Source: Streptomyces sp. NBC_00525 (GTDB lineage Bacteria; Actinomycetota; Actinomycetes; Streptomycetales; Streptomycetaceae). Taken from it: 64,000 bases of DNA. The stretch is from NCBI RefSeq assembly GCF_036346595.1, contig NZ_CP107834.1, positions 1,364,001 to 1,428,000 of the forward strand, written 5' to 3'. The stretch's first letter is position 1. Every line of letters starts with the position of its first letter. Positions 11,704 through 21,424 of the stretch are shown one piece after another. The notes under the pieces are model-generated. The model was not told the DNA's origin. It worked only from the letters and a program-made list of their open reading frames with translations, and searched no databases. The translations under genes and the position numbers were made by a program.

Positions 11704-14700
11704 TCAGCCGGCCAGGCAGGAGGGGCCGAGCAGCACCTTCAGGTCGCCGAAGAGCGCCGGGTCGGGCTTGACCCGGTGCCGGTCGAGCCGCAGCACCGTG
11801 GTCTTGCGGGGGCCCTGGAGCCTGATGCGTACCTCGGTGTCGCCCCGGTGGCTGTTCAGCACCTCGCCGAGCCGGCTGACCATGGGCGGGGTGACCCGGA
11901 CGGTGGGAATGGTCAGCACGACCGGCGCGTTGGTCCCGGCCGAGGACAGGTCGGGGACCTGCATCTCCATCGCGACCAGGCGCGGCACGTCCTCGCGCTT
12001 GTCCAGGCGCCCCTTGACGAAGACGACGGTGTCCTCGACGAGCTGGGTGGAGACCAGCTGGTAGGTGGCGGGGAAGAACATGCACTCGATGGAACCGGCC
12101 AGGTCCTCCACGGTGGCGATGGCCCAGGCGTTGCCCTGCTTGGTCATCTTGCGCTGGAGGCCGGAGATGATGCCGCCGATGGTGACGATCGCGCCGTCGC
12201 TGTGCTCGCCGCCGGTCAGCTGCGAGATCGCGGCGTCCGACTTGTCGCTCAGCACGTGCTCGATGCCGAAGAGCGGGTGGTCGGAGACGTACAGCCCGAG
12301 CATCTCGCGCTCCTGGGCCAGCAGATAGGACTTCTCCCACTCGATGTCGGAGAACTCCACGTCGAGCCCGAAGCCCGGCTCGTCGCTCTCCTCGTCGCCG
12401 CCGCCGAAGAGGTCGAACTGGCCCTCGGCCTCCTTGCGCTTGACCTGCACCACGTTGTCGATCATGGGTTCGTGGTGGGCGACGAGCCCCTTGCGGGTGT
12501 GGCCCATCTCGTCGAAGGCGCCGGCCTTGATGAGGGACTCCACGGTCCGCTTGTTGCAGACGACCGCCTCGACCTTGTCCAGGAAGTCGGGGAAGGAGCT
12601 GTACTTCCCCTTCGTCTTGCGGCACCGGATGATCGAGTCCACGACGTTCTGGCCGACGTTGCGCACGGCCGTCAGCCCGAACAGGATGACGTCGTCGCCC
12701 TGGGCGGCGAAGTTGGACTCCGACTCGTTGACGTTCGGCGGGAGCACCTTGATGCCCATGCGGCGGCACTCGTTGAGGTAGATCGCCGACTTGTCCTTGT
12801 CGTCCTTGACCGAGGTCAGCAGGGCGGCCATGTACTCGGCGGGGTAGTTCGCCTTGAGGTACGCGGTCCAGTAGGTGACCAGCCCGTACGCGGAGGAGTG
12901 CGCCTTGTTGAACGCGTACCCGGCGAACGGGACCAGCACGTCCCACAGCGCCTTGATCGCCGCGTCCGAGAAGCCCTTCTCCTTGGCGCCGGCCTCGAAG
13001 AGCACGAAGTTCTTCGCCAGCTCCTCGGGCTTCTTCTTGCCCATCACGCGGCGCAGGATGTCGGCCTCGCCGAGCGAGTACCCGGCGACGATCTGGGCGG
13101 CCTTCTGCACCTGCTCCTGGTACACGATCAGGCCGTAGGTGAGGCCGAGGACGTCCTTGAGGGGCTCCTCCAGCTCCGGGTGGATCGGGGTGATCTCCTG
13201 GCGGCCGTTCTTGCGCTCGGCGTAGTTCGTGTGCGAGTTCATGCCCATCGGGCCCGGCCGGTAGAGGGCCGAGACGGCGGAAATGTCCTCGAAGTTGTCG
13301 GGCTGCATCTGGCGCAGCAGGGAGCGCATCGGCCCGCCGTCGAACTGGAAGACGCCGAGCGTGTCGCCGCGGCAGAGCAGTTCGAAGGTCTTCGGGTCGT
13401 CGAGCGGGAGCGAGAGCATCTCCAGGTCGATGCCCTTGTTGGACTTCACCATCTTGATGGCGTCGTCCATGATCGTCAGGTTGCGCAGGCCCAGGAAGTC
13501 CATCTTCAGCAGGCCGAGCGACTCGCACTGCGGGTAGTCCCACTGCGTGATGGTGACGCCGTCGGTGTGCCGGACCCAGATCGGGGCGTGGTCCACGATC
13601 GGCTCGCTGGACATGATGACGCCCGCGGCGTGCACGCCCATCTGCCGGACCAGGCCCTCGACGCCCTTGGCGGTGTCGATGACCTTCTTGACGTCCGGCT
13701 CGTTCTCGTACATCCCCCGGATCTCGCCGGCCTCGCTGTAGCGCGGGTGGCTGGGGTCGGTGATGCCGTTGAGGTCGATGCCCTTGCCGAGGACGTCGGC
13801 GGGCATGGCCTTGGTGAGCCGGTCGCCCATGGCGTACGGGTAGCCGAGGACGCGGGCGGAGTCCTTGATCGCGTTCTTGGCCTTGATCTTGCCGTAGGTG
13901 CCGATCATGGCGACCTTGTCGGCGCCGTACTTCTCCGTGACGTAGCGGATGACCTCGACGCGCCTGCGCTCGTCGAAGTCGATGTCGACGTCGGGCATGG
14001 AGACGCGCTCGGGGTTGAGGAAGCGCTCGAAGATCAGCCCGTGCTCGATCGGGTCGAGGTCGGTGATGCCGAGCGCGTACGAGACGATCGAACCGGCCGC
14101 GGAGCCGCGGCCGGGGCCGACCGCGATGCCGTTGTTCTTGGCCCACATGATGAAGTCGGCGACGACCAGGAAGTACCCCGGGAACCCCATCTGGATGATG
14201 ATGTCCATCTCGTACTCGACCTGCTTCTGCCGGTCCTCCGGGATGCCGTTCGGGAAACGGCGGTTCATCCCGACCCGGACCTCCTCCTGGAACCAGGTGA
14301 TCTCCGTGTAGCCCTCGGGGATGTCGAACTTCGGCATCAGGTCGCGCTTCTCGAACATCCCGGTGGTGTCGATCTGCTCGGCGACCAGGAGGGTGTTGGC
14401 ACACCCCTCCTGCCAGGCGTCGGAGGAGTCGACGCCGTACATCTCCTCGGTGGTCTTGAGGTAGTAGCCGGTGCCGTCGAAGCGGAAGCGGTCCGGGTCG
14501 GAGAGGTTCTTGCCGGTCTGGATGCACAGCAGGGCGTCGTGCGCGGTCGCCTCGGAGGCGTACGTGTAGTGCGAGTCGTTCGTCACGAGCGGCGGGATGC
14601 CGAGCTTCCGGCCGATCTCCAGGAGCCCGTCGCGGACCCGGCGCTCGATCTCGATGCCGTGGTCCATCAGCTCCAGGAAGTAGCGTCCCTCGCCGAAGAT

Positions 14701-15240
14701 GTCCTTGTAGTCGGAGGCCGCCTTGACCGCCTCGTCGAACTGGCCGAGGCGCAGCCGGGTCTGGACCTCGCCGGAGGGGCAGCCGGTGGACGCGATCAGG
14801 CCCTCGGACCACTGGGCGATGGTCTCCTTGTCCATGCGGGGCCACTTCTGGAGCCAGCCCTCGGCGTAGGCGTCGGAGGACAGCTTGAAGAGGTTGTGCA
14901 GGCCCTTCGCGTTGGCCGCCCAGATCGTCTTGTGCGTGTAACCGCCCGAACCGGAGATGTCGTCGCGCTTCTGGTGCGGCTGCCCCCACAGGACCTTCCG
15001 CTTGTGCTTGCGCGACTCGGGCGCCACATACGCCTCGATGCCGATGATCGGCGTCACGTTCGCCTTCTGCGCCGAGTGGAAGAAGTCGTACGCCCCGTGC
15101 AGGTTGCCGTGGTCCGTCATGGCGATGTGCGTCATGCCCATGTCGTTGCACGCGTTGAACATGTCCTTGAGCCGCGCGGCACCGTCCAGCAGCGAGTACT
15201 GGGTGTGGACGTGAAGGTGCGTGAAGGGCGGCTTGGTCAC
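11704..15240 (-). CDS. dnaE1: DNA polymerase III alpha subunit, replicative DnaE1
   Basis: 1178 aa, full length. The N-terminal PHP domain keeps the metal ligands (HLHVHTQYS, then MTDHGNLHG); in mycobacterial DnaE1 this domain is known to proofread, so activity is plausible here. The polymerase core has PDVDIDFDERR with catalytic Asp residues near 417-421, and the C-terminus carries an OB-fold region (DLAGSIECMFF). The GTG start at 15240 has GGAGGA about 9 nt upstream. The full N-terminal PHP motif and length favour the replicative DnaE1 over the error-prone DnaE2. Confidence 0.96.
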   Translation of the reverse strand: MTKPPFTHLHVHTQYSLLDGAARLKDMFNACNDMGMTHIAMTDHGNLHGAYDFFHSAQKANVTPIIGIEAYVAPESRKHKRKVLWGQPHQKRDDISGSGGYTHKTIWAANAKGLHNLFKLSSDAYAEGWLQKWPRMDKETIAQWSEGLIASTGCPSGEVQTRLRLGQFDEAVKAASDYKDIFGEGRYFLELMDHGIEIERRVRDGLLEIGRKLGIPPLVTNDSHYTYASEATAHDALLCIQTGKNLSDPDRFRFDGTGYYLKTTEEMYGVDSSDAWQEGCANTLLVAEQIDTTGMFEKRDLMPKFDIPEGYTEITWFQEEVRVGMNRRFPNGIPEDRQKQVEYEMDIIIQMGFPGYFLVVADFIMWAKNNGIAVGPGRGSAAGSIVSYALGITDLDPIEHGLIFERFLNPERVSMPDVDIDFDERRRVEVIRYVTEKYGADKVAMIGTYGKIKAKNAIKDSARVLGYPYAMGDRLTKAMPADVLGKGIDLNGITDPSHPRYSEAGEIRGMYENEPDVKKVIDTAKGVEGLVRQMGVHAAGVIMSSEPIVDHAPIWVRHTDGVTITQWDYPQCESLGLLKMDFLGLRNLTIMDDAIKMVKSNKGIDLEMLSLPLDDPKTFELLCRGDTLGVFQFDGGPMRSLLRQMQPDNFEDISAVSALYRPGPMGMNSHTNYAERKNGRQEITPIHPELEEPLKDVLGLTYGLIVYQEQVQKAAQIVAGYSLGEADILRRVMGKKKPEELAKNFVLFEAGAKEKGFSDAAIKALWDVLVPFAGYAFNKAHSSAYGLVTYWTAYLKANYPAEYMAALLTSVKDDKDKSAIYLNECRRMGIKVLPPNVNESESNFAAQGDDVILFGLTAVRNVGQNVVDSIIRCRKTKGKYSSFPDFLDKVEAVVCNKRTVESLIKAGAFDEMGHTRKGLVAHHEPMIDNVVQVKRKEAEGQFDLFGGGDEESDEPGFGLDVEFSDIEWEKSYLLAQEREMLGLYVSDHPLFGIEHVLSDKSDAAISQLTGGEHSDGAIVTIGGIISGLQRKMTKQGNAWAIATVEDLAGSIECMFFPATYQLVSTQLVEDTVVFVKGRLDKREDVPRLVAMEMQVPDLSSAGTNAPVVLTIPTVRVTPPMVSRLGEVLNSHRGDTEVRIRLQGPRKTTVLRLDRHRVKPDPALFGDLKVLLGPSCLAG

Positions 15241-15442
15241 GGCGCTTTTCCTCCGGGGGACGTGGGGACGACGGGACGTGGGACGTCTCGGGCGGCTGGG
15301 GGGTCAGCGTGGAAGTCTACGTCTCCGGCGGGCGCGGCGGCGGGCACTCCGCGATACGGTCGCGCGTTGGAAGGGCGGGACCGCCCGTCCCTTTTGTCAT
15401 GCACGTCATCACGCCAGGACAGCTACCAGGAGGCACCCAGAG

Positions 15443-16768
15443 ATGTCGGACACGCAGACCGGTGCGGAGCGGCGCGGGGAGCGCATCCTCGAAGTCTTCG
15501 ACACCGCCTTCGGTGCGCTGCTGGCCGCCGACCCGGCCGCCTTCCGGGTCAAGTTCCGCAAGATGGCGGGCTCGGCCTTCGCGTTCTACCGGGGTACGGC
15601 CTGCCTGTTCTACGACGACCTGGAACGCGAGCGGCACGGCGGCCCGTACCTGGACGAGCGCACCGGCCGGGTCTGGATCCACGGCGACCTGCACGCGGAG
15701 AACTTCGGCACCTACATGGACGCCAACGGCCGCCTCGTCTTCAACGTGAACGACTTCGACGAGGCGTACGTGGGCCCCTTCACCTGGGACCTCAAGCGCT
15801 TCGCCGCCTCGGTCGCCCTGCTGGGGTACGCGAAGGCCCTGGGCGACGACCAGATCGGCGAGCTGGTCCGGATCTACGCGGCGGCCTACCGCGAGCGCGT
15901 CCACGCCCTGGCGACGGGCGCCAAGAACGACGAGGTGCCGCCGTTCACCCTGGACACGGCGTCCGGGCCGCTGCTCGGCGCGCTGCGCACCGCCCGCTCG
16001 CTGACCCGGTTCTCGCTGCTGGACTCGATGACCGAGATCCGCGACTTCGAGCGCCGGTTCAGCGAGGGCGGCGGGGCCATCGACCTGGACGCGGCCACGC
16101 GGTACAAGGTGCTGGCCGCGTTCGACGGCTATCTGGAGACGCTGCCGGAGTCGAGCCTGACCCGGCCGGACTCCTACCGGGTCAAGGACGTGGTGGGCCG
16201 GCGCGGCATCGGCATCGGGTCGGCGGGCCTGCCCTCGTACAACATCCTGCTGGAGGGCAACAGCGACGCCCTGGAGAACGATGTGGTGATCTACCTCAAG
16301 CAGGCGCAGACCCCGGCCGTTTCCCGGCACATCACGGACGCGGCCGTCCGCGACTACTTCCAGCACGAGGGCCACCGCACGGTGATCTCGCAGCGTGCCC
16401 TCCAGGCCCACGCCGACCCCTGGCTGGGCTGGACCGAGCTGGACGGCGCCGGCCAGCTGGTCGCCGAGGTCTCCCCGTACGCGGTCGACCTGGACTGGTC
16501 CGACATCGACGAACCGGACGAGATCGCGGCCGTCGTCGCCGACCTGGGCAGGGCCACGGCCACGATGCACTCCGCGGCGGACGACGAGAGCGGCCACTCG
16601 CTGGTGCCGTTCTCCACCGAGCGGGCGATCGACGCCGCCATCGCGGCCGACGAGGAGGGGTTCGGGGAGCTGCTGGTGGACTTCGCCCACAGCTACGGTG
16701 CCCGCGCCCGCGCGGACCACCAGATCTTCGTGGACCTCTTCCGCAACGGCCGCATTCCGGGGCTGTAG
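15443..16768 (+). CDS. DUF2252 protein with phosphotransferase-like motifs
   Basis: 441 aa cytosolic protein of the DUF2252 family, biochemical function unknown. It carries HGDLHAEN (residues 80-87), which looks like the HxDxxxxN catalytic loop of aminoglycoside-phosphotransferase/kinase folds, followed by NDFDE (103-107), like the metal-binding DxD. The ATG at 15443 has AGGAGG at 15428-15433, 9 nt upstream. It stands alone, divergent from dnaE1 and followed by a membrane-protein gene after an 81-nt gap. Confidence 0.9.
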   Translation: MSDTQTGAERRGERILEVFDTAFGALLAADPAAFRVKFRKMAGSAFAFYRGTACLFYDDLERERHGGPYLDERTGRVWIHGDLHAENFGTYMDANGRLVFNVNDFDEAYVGPFTWDLKRFAASVALLGYAKALGDDQIGELVRIYAAAYRERVHALATGAKNDEVPPFTLDTASGPLLGALRTARSLTRFSLLDSMTEIRDFERRFSEGGGAIDLDAATRYKVLAAFDGYLETLPESSLTRPDSYRVKDVVGRRGIGIGSAGLPSYNILLEGNSDALENDVVIYLKQAQTPAVSRHITDAAVRDYFQHEGHRTVISQRALQAHADPWLGWTELDGAGQLVAEVSPYAVDLDWSDIDEPDEIAAVVADLGRATATMHSAADDESGHSLVPFSTERAIDAAIAADEEGFGELLVDFAHSYGARARADHQIFVDLFRNGRIPGL

Positions 16769-16849
16769 CGGCGGCCCGGCGGGGCCTCCCGGCGGAGAAA
16801 TCGAACCTTTAGAGCTCGCTTACAGGTTCGCATGCGACACTCCTGGGCG

Positions 16850-17566
16850 ATGGACATATCCGGGACGCAGCTCAGAGCGGCACGCGCGGCGCTTTTCACG
16901 GCGCTCGTCGTGACGCTCTCCTCCGCGTCCCACGTCCTGCTCTCGCAGGTCCCGCTGCCGCTGGTGCCCGTCGCCGTGCTGGCCGCGGCCGTCTTCGCGG
17001 CGGCCTACGCCCTGGCCGGGCGCCAGCGCGGCTTCGGGGCGATCGCCGGGCTGCTGGTTCCGCTGGAGCTGGCCGCCGACACCTTCTTCACCACCGGCCA
17101 GCACCTCTGCTACGGCGCGGCGGGCGGCCCGATAGCGGGCCCGCTGCGCTCGGTCGGCGTCGACGTCCTGTGCGGCGGCGGTGACACCCCCGGCAGTGCC
17201 CAGCTCGGCGACGTCGGCACCCCGCTGGCCTCGGTGACCGCGGGCGGCCGGGGCGCCGCCGCGCTGCTGGCCTCCCCCGGCCCGCTGGTCCCCTGGCTGC
17301 TGCTGGCCGCCCATGTCTCGGTCGGGCTGCTCGCCGCCGCCTGGCTGCACCGAGGCGAGCTGGCGCTCGCCGGGCTGCTGGGGGCATGCGCGCTGCTGGC
17401 GTTCCGGCCGCTGCTGATCGCGGTGGCCGTGGTGGGCGCGGCCGGCCACGCCGTACGCCGCCGGGTGCCCGGCGGAGCACCGGGCCCGCACCTGCTCGTC
17501 CACGCCCGCCTCCTCGTGCACTCCGTGGGACGGAGGGGTCCGCCGCTCGTGGCCTGTGTCCTCTGA
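16850..17566 (+). CDS. Polytopic membrane protein upstream of a DsbA-like protein
   Basis: 238 aa with about five TM segments (for example ALFTALVVTLSSASHVLL, VAVLAAAVFAAAYALAG and WLLLAAHVSVGLLAAAWL). It has two cysteines in the loop after the third hydrophobic stretch (QHLCYG and DVLCGG), which could form an extracytoplasmic disulfide. ATG 16850 and ATG 16832 are both possible starts and neither has a good ribosome-binding site. It ends 47 nt before the thioredoxin-like gene, so the two may act together, but no known family is evident. Confidence 0.8.
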   Translation: MDISGTQLRAARAALFTALVVTLSSASHVLLSQVPLPLVPVAVLAAAVFAAAYALAGRQRGFGAIAGLLVPLELAADTFFTTGQHLCYGAAGGPIAGPLRSVGVDVLCGGGDTPGSAQLGDVGTPLASVTAGGRGAAALLASPGPLVPWLLLAAHVSVGLLAAAWLHRGELALAGLLGACALLAFRPLLIAVAVVGAAGHAVRRRVPGGAPGPHLLVHARLLVHSVGRRGPPLVACVL

Positions 17567-17613
17567 GCAGCAGACCCCCGTACGACCCCGCGAACCCCAC
17601 GGAGAACATCACC

Positions 17614-18438
17614 ATGAGCAAGCGCAACAGCCAGGCCAGCAAGACCGCCGCCCGCGAGCGGCTGCGCGCGGAGCGCGAACGCCAGGCCAAGAAGGACCGG
17701 GCCCGCCGGCAGGTCGTCGTCGGCGTGTCGGTCGTCGCCGGCATCGCGGTCGTCGGCGGCATCGCCTTCGCCTGGCAGCAGATGAACAAGCCGTCCCGCT
17801 GGGAGGAGGCGGCCGACGCGAAGCTGGTCGCCCCCGCGAACACCTCCGGCAAGGACGGCACCACCGTGGTCGTCGGCAAGGACAGCGCCAAGAAGACCCT
17901 CAAGATCTACGAGGACCCGCGCTGCCCCATCTGCGCCCAGCTCGAACAGACCGTCGGCCCGACGATGAAGAAGGACATCGACGACGGCAAGTACAAGGTG
18001 CAGTTCATCGGCGCCTCCTTCCTGGACACCAACATCCCCGGCGAGGGCTCCCGCAACGCCCTGAGCGCCCTGGGCGCGGCACTGGACGTGAGCCCCGAGG
18101 CGTTCACCGAGTACAAGTCGGCGCTCTACTCGGCGAAGTACCACCCGGAGGAGACGGACGACAAGTTCAAGGACAGCGACTACCTCATCGAGATTGCCGA
18201 CACCGTCAAGGAACTCAAGGGCAACAAGGAGTTCCAGAAGGCGGTGCACGACGGCACCTACGACAAGTGGGCGCTGACCCTGAGCAAGAAGTTCAACGAG
18301 GACGGCGAGAAGTACGACTTCCAGGGCACGCCCACCCTCGTCATGGACGACAAGAAGGTCACCGGCAGCGACAACAAGAACGCGCCGATGACCGTCGAGG
18401 AGTTCAACGCGGCGATGACCACCGCGCTCAAGGGCTGA
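17614..18438 (+). CDS. Membrane-anchored DsbA-like thioredoxin-fold protein
   Basis: 274 aa. A Lys/Arg-rich N-terminus of about 38 residues precedes a single TM segment (VVVGVSVVAGIAVVGGIAFAW), placing the rest outside the membrane. The thioredoxin fold has the active site EDPRCPICAQ (Cys104-Cys107) and the cis-Pro region FQGTPTLVMDDK. It probably oxidises or isomerises disulfides of exported proteins. GGAGAA lies 7 nt before the ATG at 17614, and a strong hairpin follows the stop. Confidence 0.93.
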   Translation: MSKRNSQASKTAARERLRAERERQAKKDRARRQVVVGVSVVAGIAVVGGIAFAWQQMNKPSRWEEAADAKLVAPANTSGKDGTTVVVGKDSAKKTLKIYEDPRCPICAQLEQTVGPTMKKDIDDGKYKVQFIGASFLDTNIPGEGSRNALSALGAALDVSPEAFTEYKSALYSAKYHPEETDDKFKDSDYLIEIADTVKELKGNKEFQKAVHDGTYDKWALTLSKKFNEDGEKYDFQGTPTLVMDDKKVTGSDNKNAPMTVEEFNAAMTTALKG

Positions 18439-18450
18439 TCCCTGCCCTCC

Positions 18451-18487
18451 CGGACGGTGGCGGGCCCGGCGGGTCCGCCACCGTCCG
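18451..18487 (+). terminator. Hairpin terminator after the DsbA-like gene
   Basis: Stem 18451-18467 with 18471-18487 (17 pairs including one G-T wobble), loop GGC, 12 nt past the stop codon. There is no U-run, typical for this GC content. Confidence 0.8.
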
Positions 18488-18621
18488 AATCCGGCCACCG
18501 CGGCCCTCGGGGTTGCCGATTGGGCCGGATCACCCCCTCCCCAGACATGACATGCACACGTAATCTCCCGGGCGACAGGTGAGGAAACCCCTCCCCTTCC
18601 CACGTCCGCGAGGAGACCCCC

Positions 18622-19611
18622 GTGCGCACTCCCGCCCGTATGTCACCGCGTCTGCGTCACCGTGCGACCGTCATCGCCACCCTGGCCGGCACCCTGGCCC
18701 TGGCACCCCTGACCCTGCCCTCCGGCGCCACCGCCGCACCCGCCGAGGCCACCGCCACCCGGTCCGCCGACGCCTGCGCCGACGCCCCGGCCGCCACCGC
18801 GCGCCAGGCCCGCCCCTCCGGCGGGCAGCACGCGGCCGACCCCAACGAGCTGACCGCCGCCCAGGCAGCGGCCATGGACCAGCGGCTGCGGCACAGACTC
18901 ACCGAGCGCCGGGGCACCGGGCCCGCGCTCGCCGCCGGCGCGACCGTCCCGGTGTACGTCCACGTCATCCACTCCGGCAGCACGGGCAAGCTCACCTCGG
19001 GCGACATCAGCAACCAGCTCGGCGTCCTCAACGCCGCGTACGGCGGCCAGGGCACCGGCAACACCGCCACCGGCTTCCGCTTCACGCTGGCCGGCACCGA
19101 CTACACGGACAACGCCTCCTGGTACAACCTCTCCTCCGGCTCGTCGGCGGAGAAGGCGATGAAGACCTCCCTGCGCAAGGGCGGCGCGAACGCGCTCAAC
19201 ATCTACACCGCCAACCTGGGCGGCGGGCTCCTGGGCTGGGCGACCTTCCCCAGCTCCTACACCTCGAACCCCGCGATGGACGGCGTCGTCGTCCTGGACG
19301 CCTCGCTGCCGGGCGGCCCCGCGACGCACTACAACGAGGGCGACACCGCGACGCACGAGGTCGGCCACTGGCTCGGGCTCTACCACACGTTCCAGGGCGG
19401 CTGCAACGGCAAGGGCGACTACGTGGCCGACACCCCGGCCGAGAAGAGCCCCGCCTACGAGTGCCCGACCGGCCGCGACTCCTGCGCCCGGCAGACCGGC
19501 GCCGACCCGATACACAACTTCATGGACTACACGTACGACGCCTGCATGACCCAATTCACTCCGGGCCAGGCACAGCGGATGAACGACAGCTGGGCCGCGT
19601 ACCGGGGCTGA
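18622..19611 (+). CDS. Secreted M43-family zinc metalloprotease
   Basis: 329 aa. The signal peptide ([20 protein letters not shown], likely cut after ATAAPA) is followed by a short Ala-rich propeptide-like region. The catalytic motif [11 protein letters not shown] spans residues 245-255, giving the metzincin HExxHxxGxxH zinc site; the Met-turn follows in [11 protein letters not shown]. This fits the M43 (cytophagalysin/pappalysin) family. Several cysteines in the last third probably form disulfides. The GTG at 18622 has AGGAG 6 nt upstream. Likely an extracellular nutrient or developmental protease. Confidence 0.93.
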   Translation: MRTPARMSPRLRHRATVIATLAGTLALAPLTLPSGATAAPAEATATRSADACADAPAATARQARPSGGQHAADPNELTAAQAAAMDQRLRHRLTERRGTGPALAAGATVPVYVHVIHSGSTGKLTSGDISNQLGVLNAAYGGQGTGNTATGFRFTLAGTDYTDNASWYNLSSGSSAEKAMKTSLRKGGANALNIYTANLGGGLLGWATFPSSYTSNPAMDGVVVLDASLPGGPATHYNEGDTATHEVGHWLGLYHTFQGGCNGKGDYVADTPAEKSPAYECPTGRDSCARQTGADPIHNFMDYTYDACMTQFTPGQAQRMNDSWAAYRG

Positions 19612-19633
19612 CCGGCACCTGCCGCACCCCACG

Positions 19634-19660
19634 GGCCCCGCGCGACCGCCGCGCGGGGCC
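19634..19660. terminator. Hairpin between convergent protease and hydrolase genes
   Basis: 11-bp stem GGCCCCGCGCG / CGCGCGGGGCC with a 5-nt loop, extendable by CACG/CGTG across a small bulge. It lies between stops at 19611 (plus) and 19669 (minus) and probably serves both genes. Confidence 0.7.
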
Positions 19661-19668
19661 CCCGTGCG

Positions 19669-20238
19669 TCACAGCGTGGCGAGGAAGCCGATCGCGACCC
19701 GCCAGGCCAGCTCCGCCGCCGCCCGGTCGAAGTCGGGCAGCTCCGGGTCGGTGAACAGGTGCCCGGCGCCCGGATAGCGGTAGATCTCCACGTCGGCGCC
19801 GGTGCGCTGCATGTCCAGGTACCACGAGTTCAGCCAGTCCGGCGTCTCGTACGGGTCCGGGTCGGCCACGTGCAGCTGCACCGGCAGCTCGTCCACCGAG
19901 GCGTTCTCCGCGATGTCCGACGTGCCGTGCAGGAGCAGCAGCCCGCGCGCCTTCGCGTCGCCGAGCGCCAGCGTCTGGGCGATCGAGGCGCCCAGTGAGA
20001 ATCCCGCGTACACCAGGCCCCGGTCGGAGTAGGGCGCGGCGGCGAGAACGGCCCGCTTCAGCAACTCCTCCTTGCCGGTCCGCTCCCGGAACGCTTCCGC
20101 TTCCTCCACCGATTCGAAGGTGTGCCCCTCGAACAGATCGGGCACGCGCACCTCGTGCCCTGCGGCGCGCAGCCGGTCGGCCGCGGCATGGACCGCGGGG
20201 CGCGGACCGTACATCGAGTGGAAAAGCATGATGTTCAT
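19669..20238 (-). CDS. Dienelactone hydrolase-family alpha/beta hydrolase
   Basis: 189 aa, compact alpha/beta hydrolase. Strand and nucleophile-elbow region GLVYAGFSLGASIAQ has Ser in place of the Cys found in classic dienelactone hydrolases; an Asp (HVADPDPYE) and a late His (PGAGHLFTD) complete a plausible triad. Substrate unknown. I prefer the ATG at 20238 (NIMLFHS); an in-frame ATG at 20247 is possible. Divergent from the MscS-type channel, only 46 nt away. Confidence 0.88.
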   Translation of the reverse strand: MNIMLFHSMYGPRPAVHAAADRLRAAGHEVRVPDLFEGHTFESVEEAEAFRERTGKEELLKRAVLAAAPYSDRGLVYAGFSLGASIAQTLALGDAKARGLLLLHGTSDIAENASVDELPVQLHVADPDPYETPDWLNSWYLDMQRTGADVEIYRYPGAGHLFTDPELPDFDRAAAELAWRVAIGFLATL

Positions 20239-20284
20239 GAGGCCCATGGTGCCAGTTGCGTTCGAGACGATGGAGAGCGACAGC

Positions 20285-21418
20285 ATGGAGAACGTACTGC
20301 GACCGCTGATCGTCCTGGGCGGCTCGGTCGCGATCACCCTGGCGGCCGGCTGGCTGCTGGACCTGCTGCTCAGACGCGCCGACGCCCGGCACCACGAGAC
20401 CCCGCTGTGGGGTCTGCTGCGGCGCTGCCGTATTCCGTTCCAGCTGGTCATGTGCGCGGCGCTGCTGCGCGGCACGTACGCGCAGACCAGGCTCGGCGCG
20501 GTCCGCGACCACCACGTGGGCATCGGCCGGCTGCTGACGCTGGTGCTGATCGGCGCCTCCGCCTGGCTGGTGGTGCGCAGCGCCATAGCGGTGGTCGACT
20601 CGGTGTACGCGCGCTACGCGGCGGCCCACAACCGCGACCCCGCGCGGGTGCGGCGGGTGCGCACCCAGGTGACGCTGATCCAGCGGGTGGTCGTCGCGGT
20701 GGTGACGATCGTGGCCGTCGCGGCGATGCTGCTGACGTTCCCGGCGATGCAGACGGTCGGGACCTCGATGCTGGCCTCGGCCGGGGTGCTCGGCATCGTC
20801 GCCGGTGTCGCGGCCCAGTCCACGCTCGGCAACCTCTTCGCCGGACTCCAGATCGCTTTCGGGGACATGGTCCGCATCGGCGACACGGTGGTGGTGGACG
20901 GCGAGTGGGGCACGATCGAGGAGATCACGCTGACCTTCCTCGCGGTGCGTACGTGGGACGAGCGGCGGATCACGATGCCCGTCTCCTACTTCACGGCCCA
21001 GCCGTTCGAGAACTGGTCGCGCGGGGGCGCGCAGATGACGGGCTCGGTCTACTTCCATCTGGACCACTCGGCGCCCATCGCGGCGATGCGCGACAAGCTG
21101 CGGGACATCCTCGGCGACTGCGCCGCCTGGGACGGCCGGAACTGGTCGCTCGCGGTCACCGACACCACGCCCACGACGATCCAGGTGCGGGCGGTCGTCA
21201 CGGCGAAGGACGCGGACGACATCTGGACGGCCCGCTGCGCGGTGCGCGAGCAGCTGGTCGGCTGGCTGCGCGACCACCACCCGTACGCGCTGCCGCGCGT
21301 CGCGACGGCCCCCGCGGCGCTGCCGCCCGACGGCGCCCGGCCGTCCGTCCCGCTGAACGGCCGGGACGACAAGCCCGCGAACGGCTGGGACAAGGCCCCG
21401 CGCACGGGGCGCGGCTGA
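20285..21418 (+). CDS. MscS-type mechanosensitive ion channel
   Basis: 377 aa with four TM segments. The last, [27 protein letters not shown] (split motif GIVAGVAAQ), is the pore-lining helix typical of MscS, followed by the beta domain ([23 protein letters not shown]) and a cytoplasmic alpha/beta domain. It releases solutes under hypo-osmotic shock. The start at 20285 has GGAGAG 7 nt upstream; an earlier ATG at 20270 would overlap that site. The disordered tail ([15 protein letters not shown]) is not part of the channel fold. Confidence 0.92.
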   Translation: MENVLRPLIVLGGSVAITLAAGWLLDLLLRRADARHHETPLWGLLRRCRIPFQLVMCAALLRGTYAQTRLGAVRDHHVGIGRLLTLVLIGASAWLVVRSAIAVVDSVYARYAAAHNRDPARVRRVRTQVTLIQRVVVAVVTIVAVAAMLLTFPAMQTVGTSMLASAGVLGIVAGVAAQSTLGNLFAGLQIAFGDMVRIGDTVVVDGEWGTIEEITLTFLAVRTWDERRITMPVSYFTAQPFENWSRGGAQMTGSVYFHLDHSAPIAAMRDKLRDILGDCAAWDGRNWSLAVTDTTPTTIQVRAVVTAKDADDIWTARCAVREQLVGWLRDHHPYALPRVATAPAALPPDGARPSVPLNGRDDKPANGWDKAPRTGRG

Positions 21419-21424
21419 CCGCCC

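Noticed and set aside
11692..16812. 1706-aa plus-strand open frame opposite dnaE1
   Set aside because: Shadow frame running through two real genes; Val/Leu/Asp/Glu-rich nonsense.
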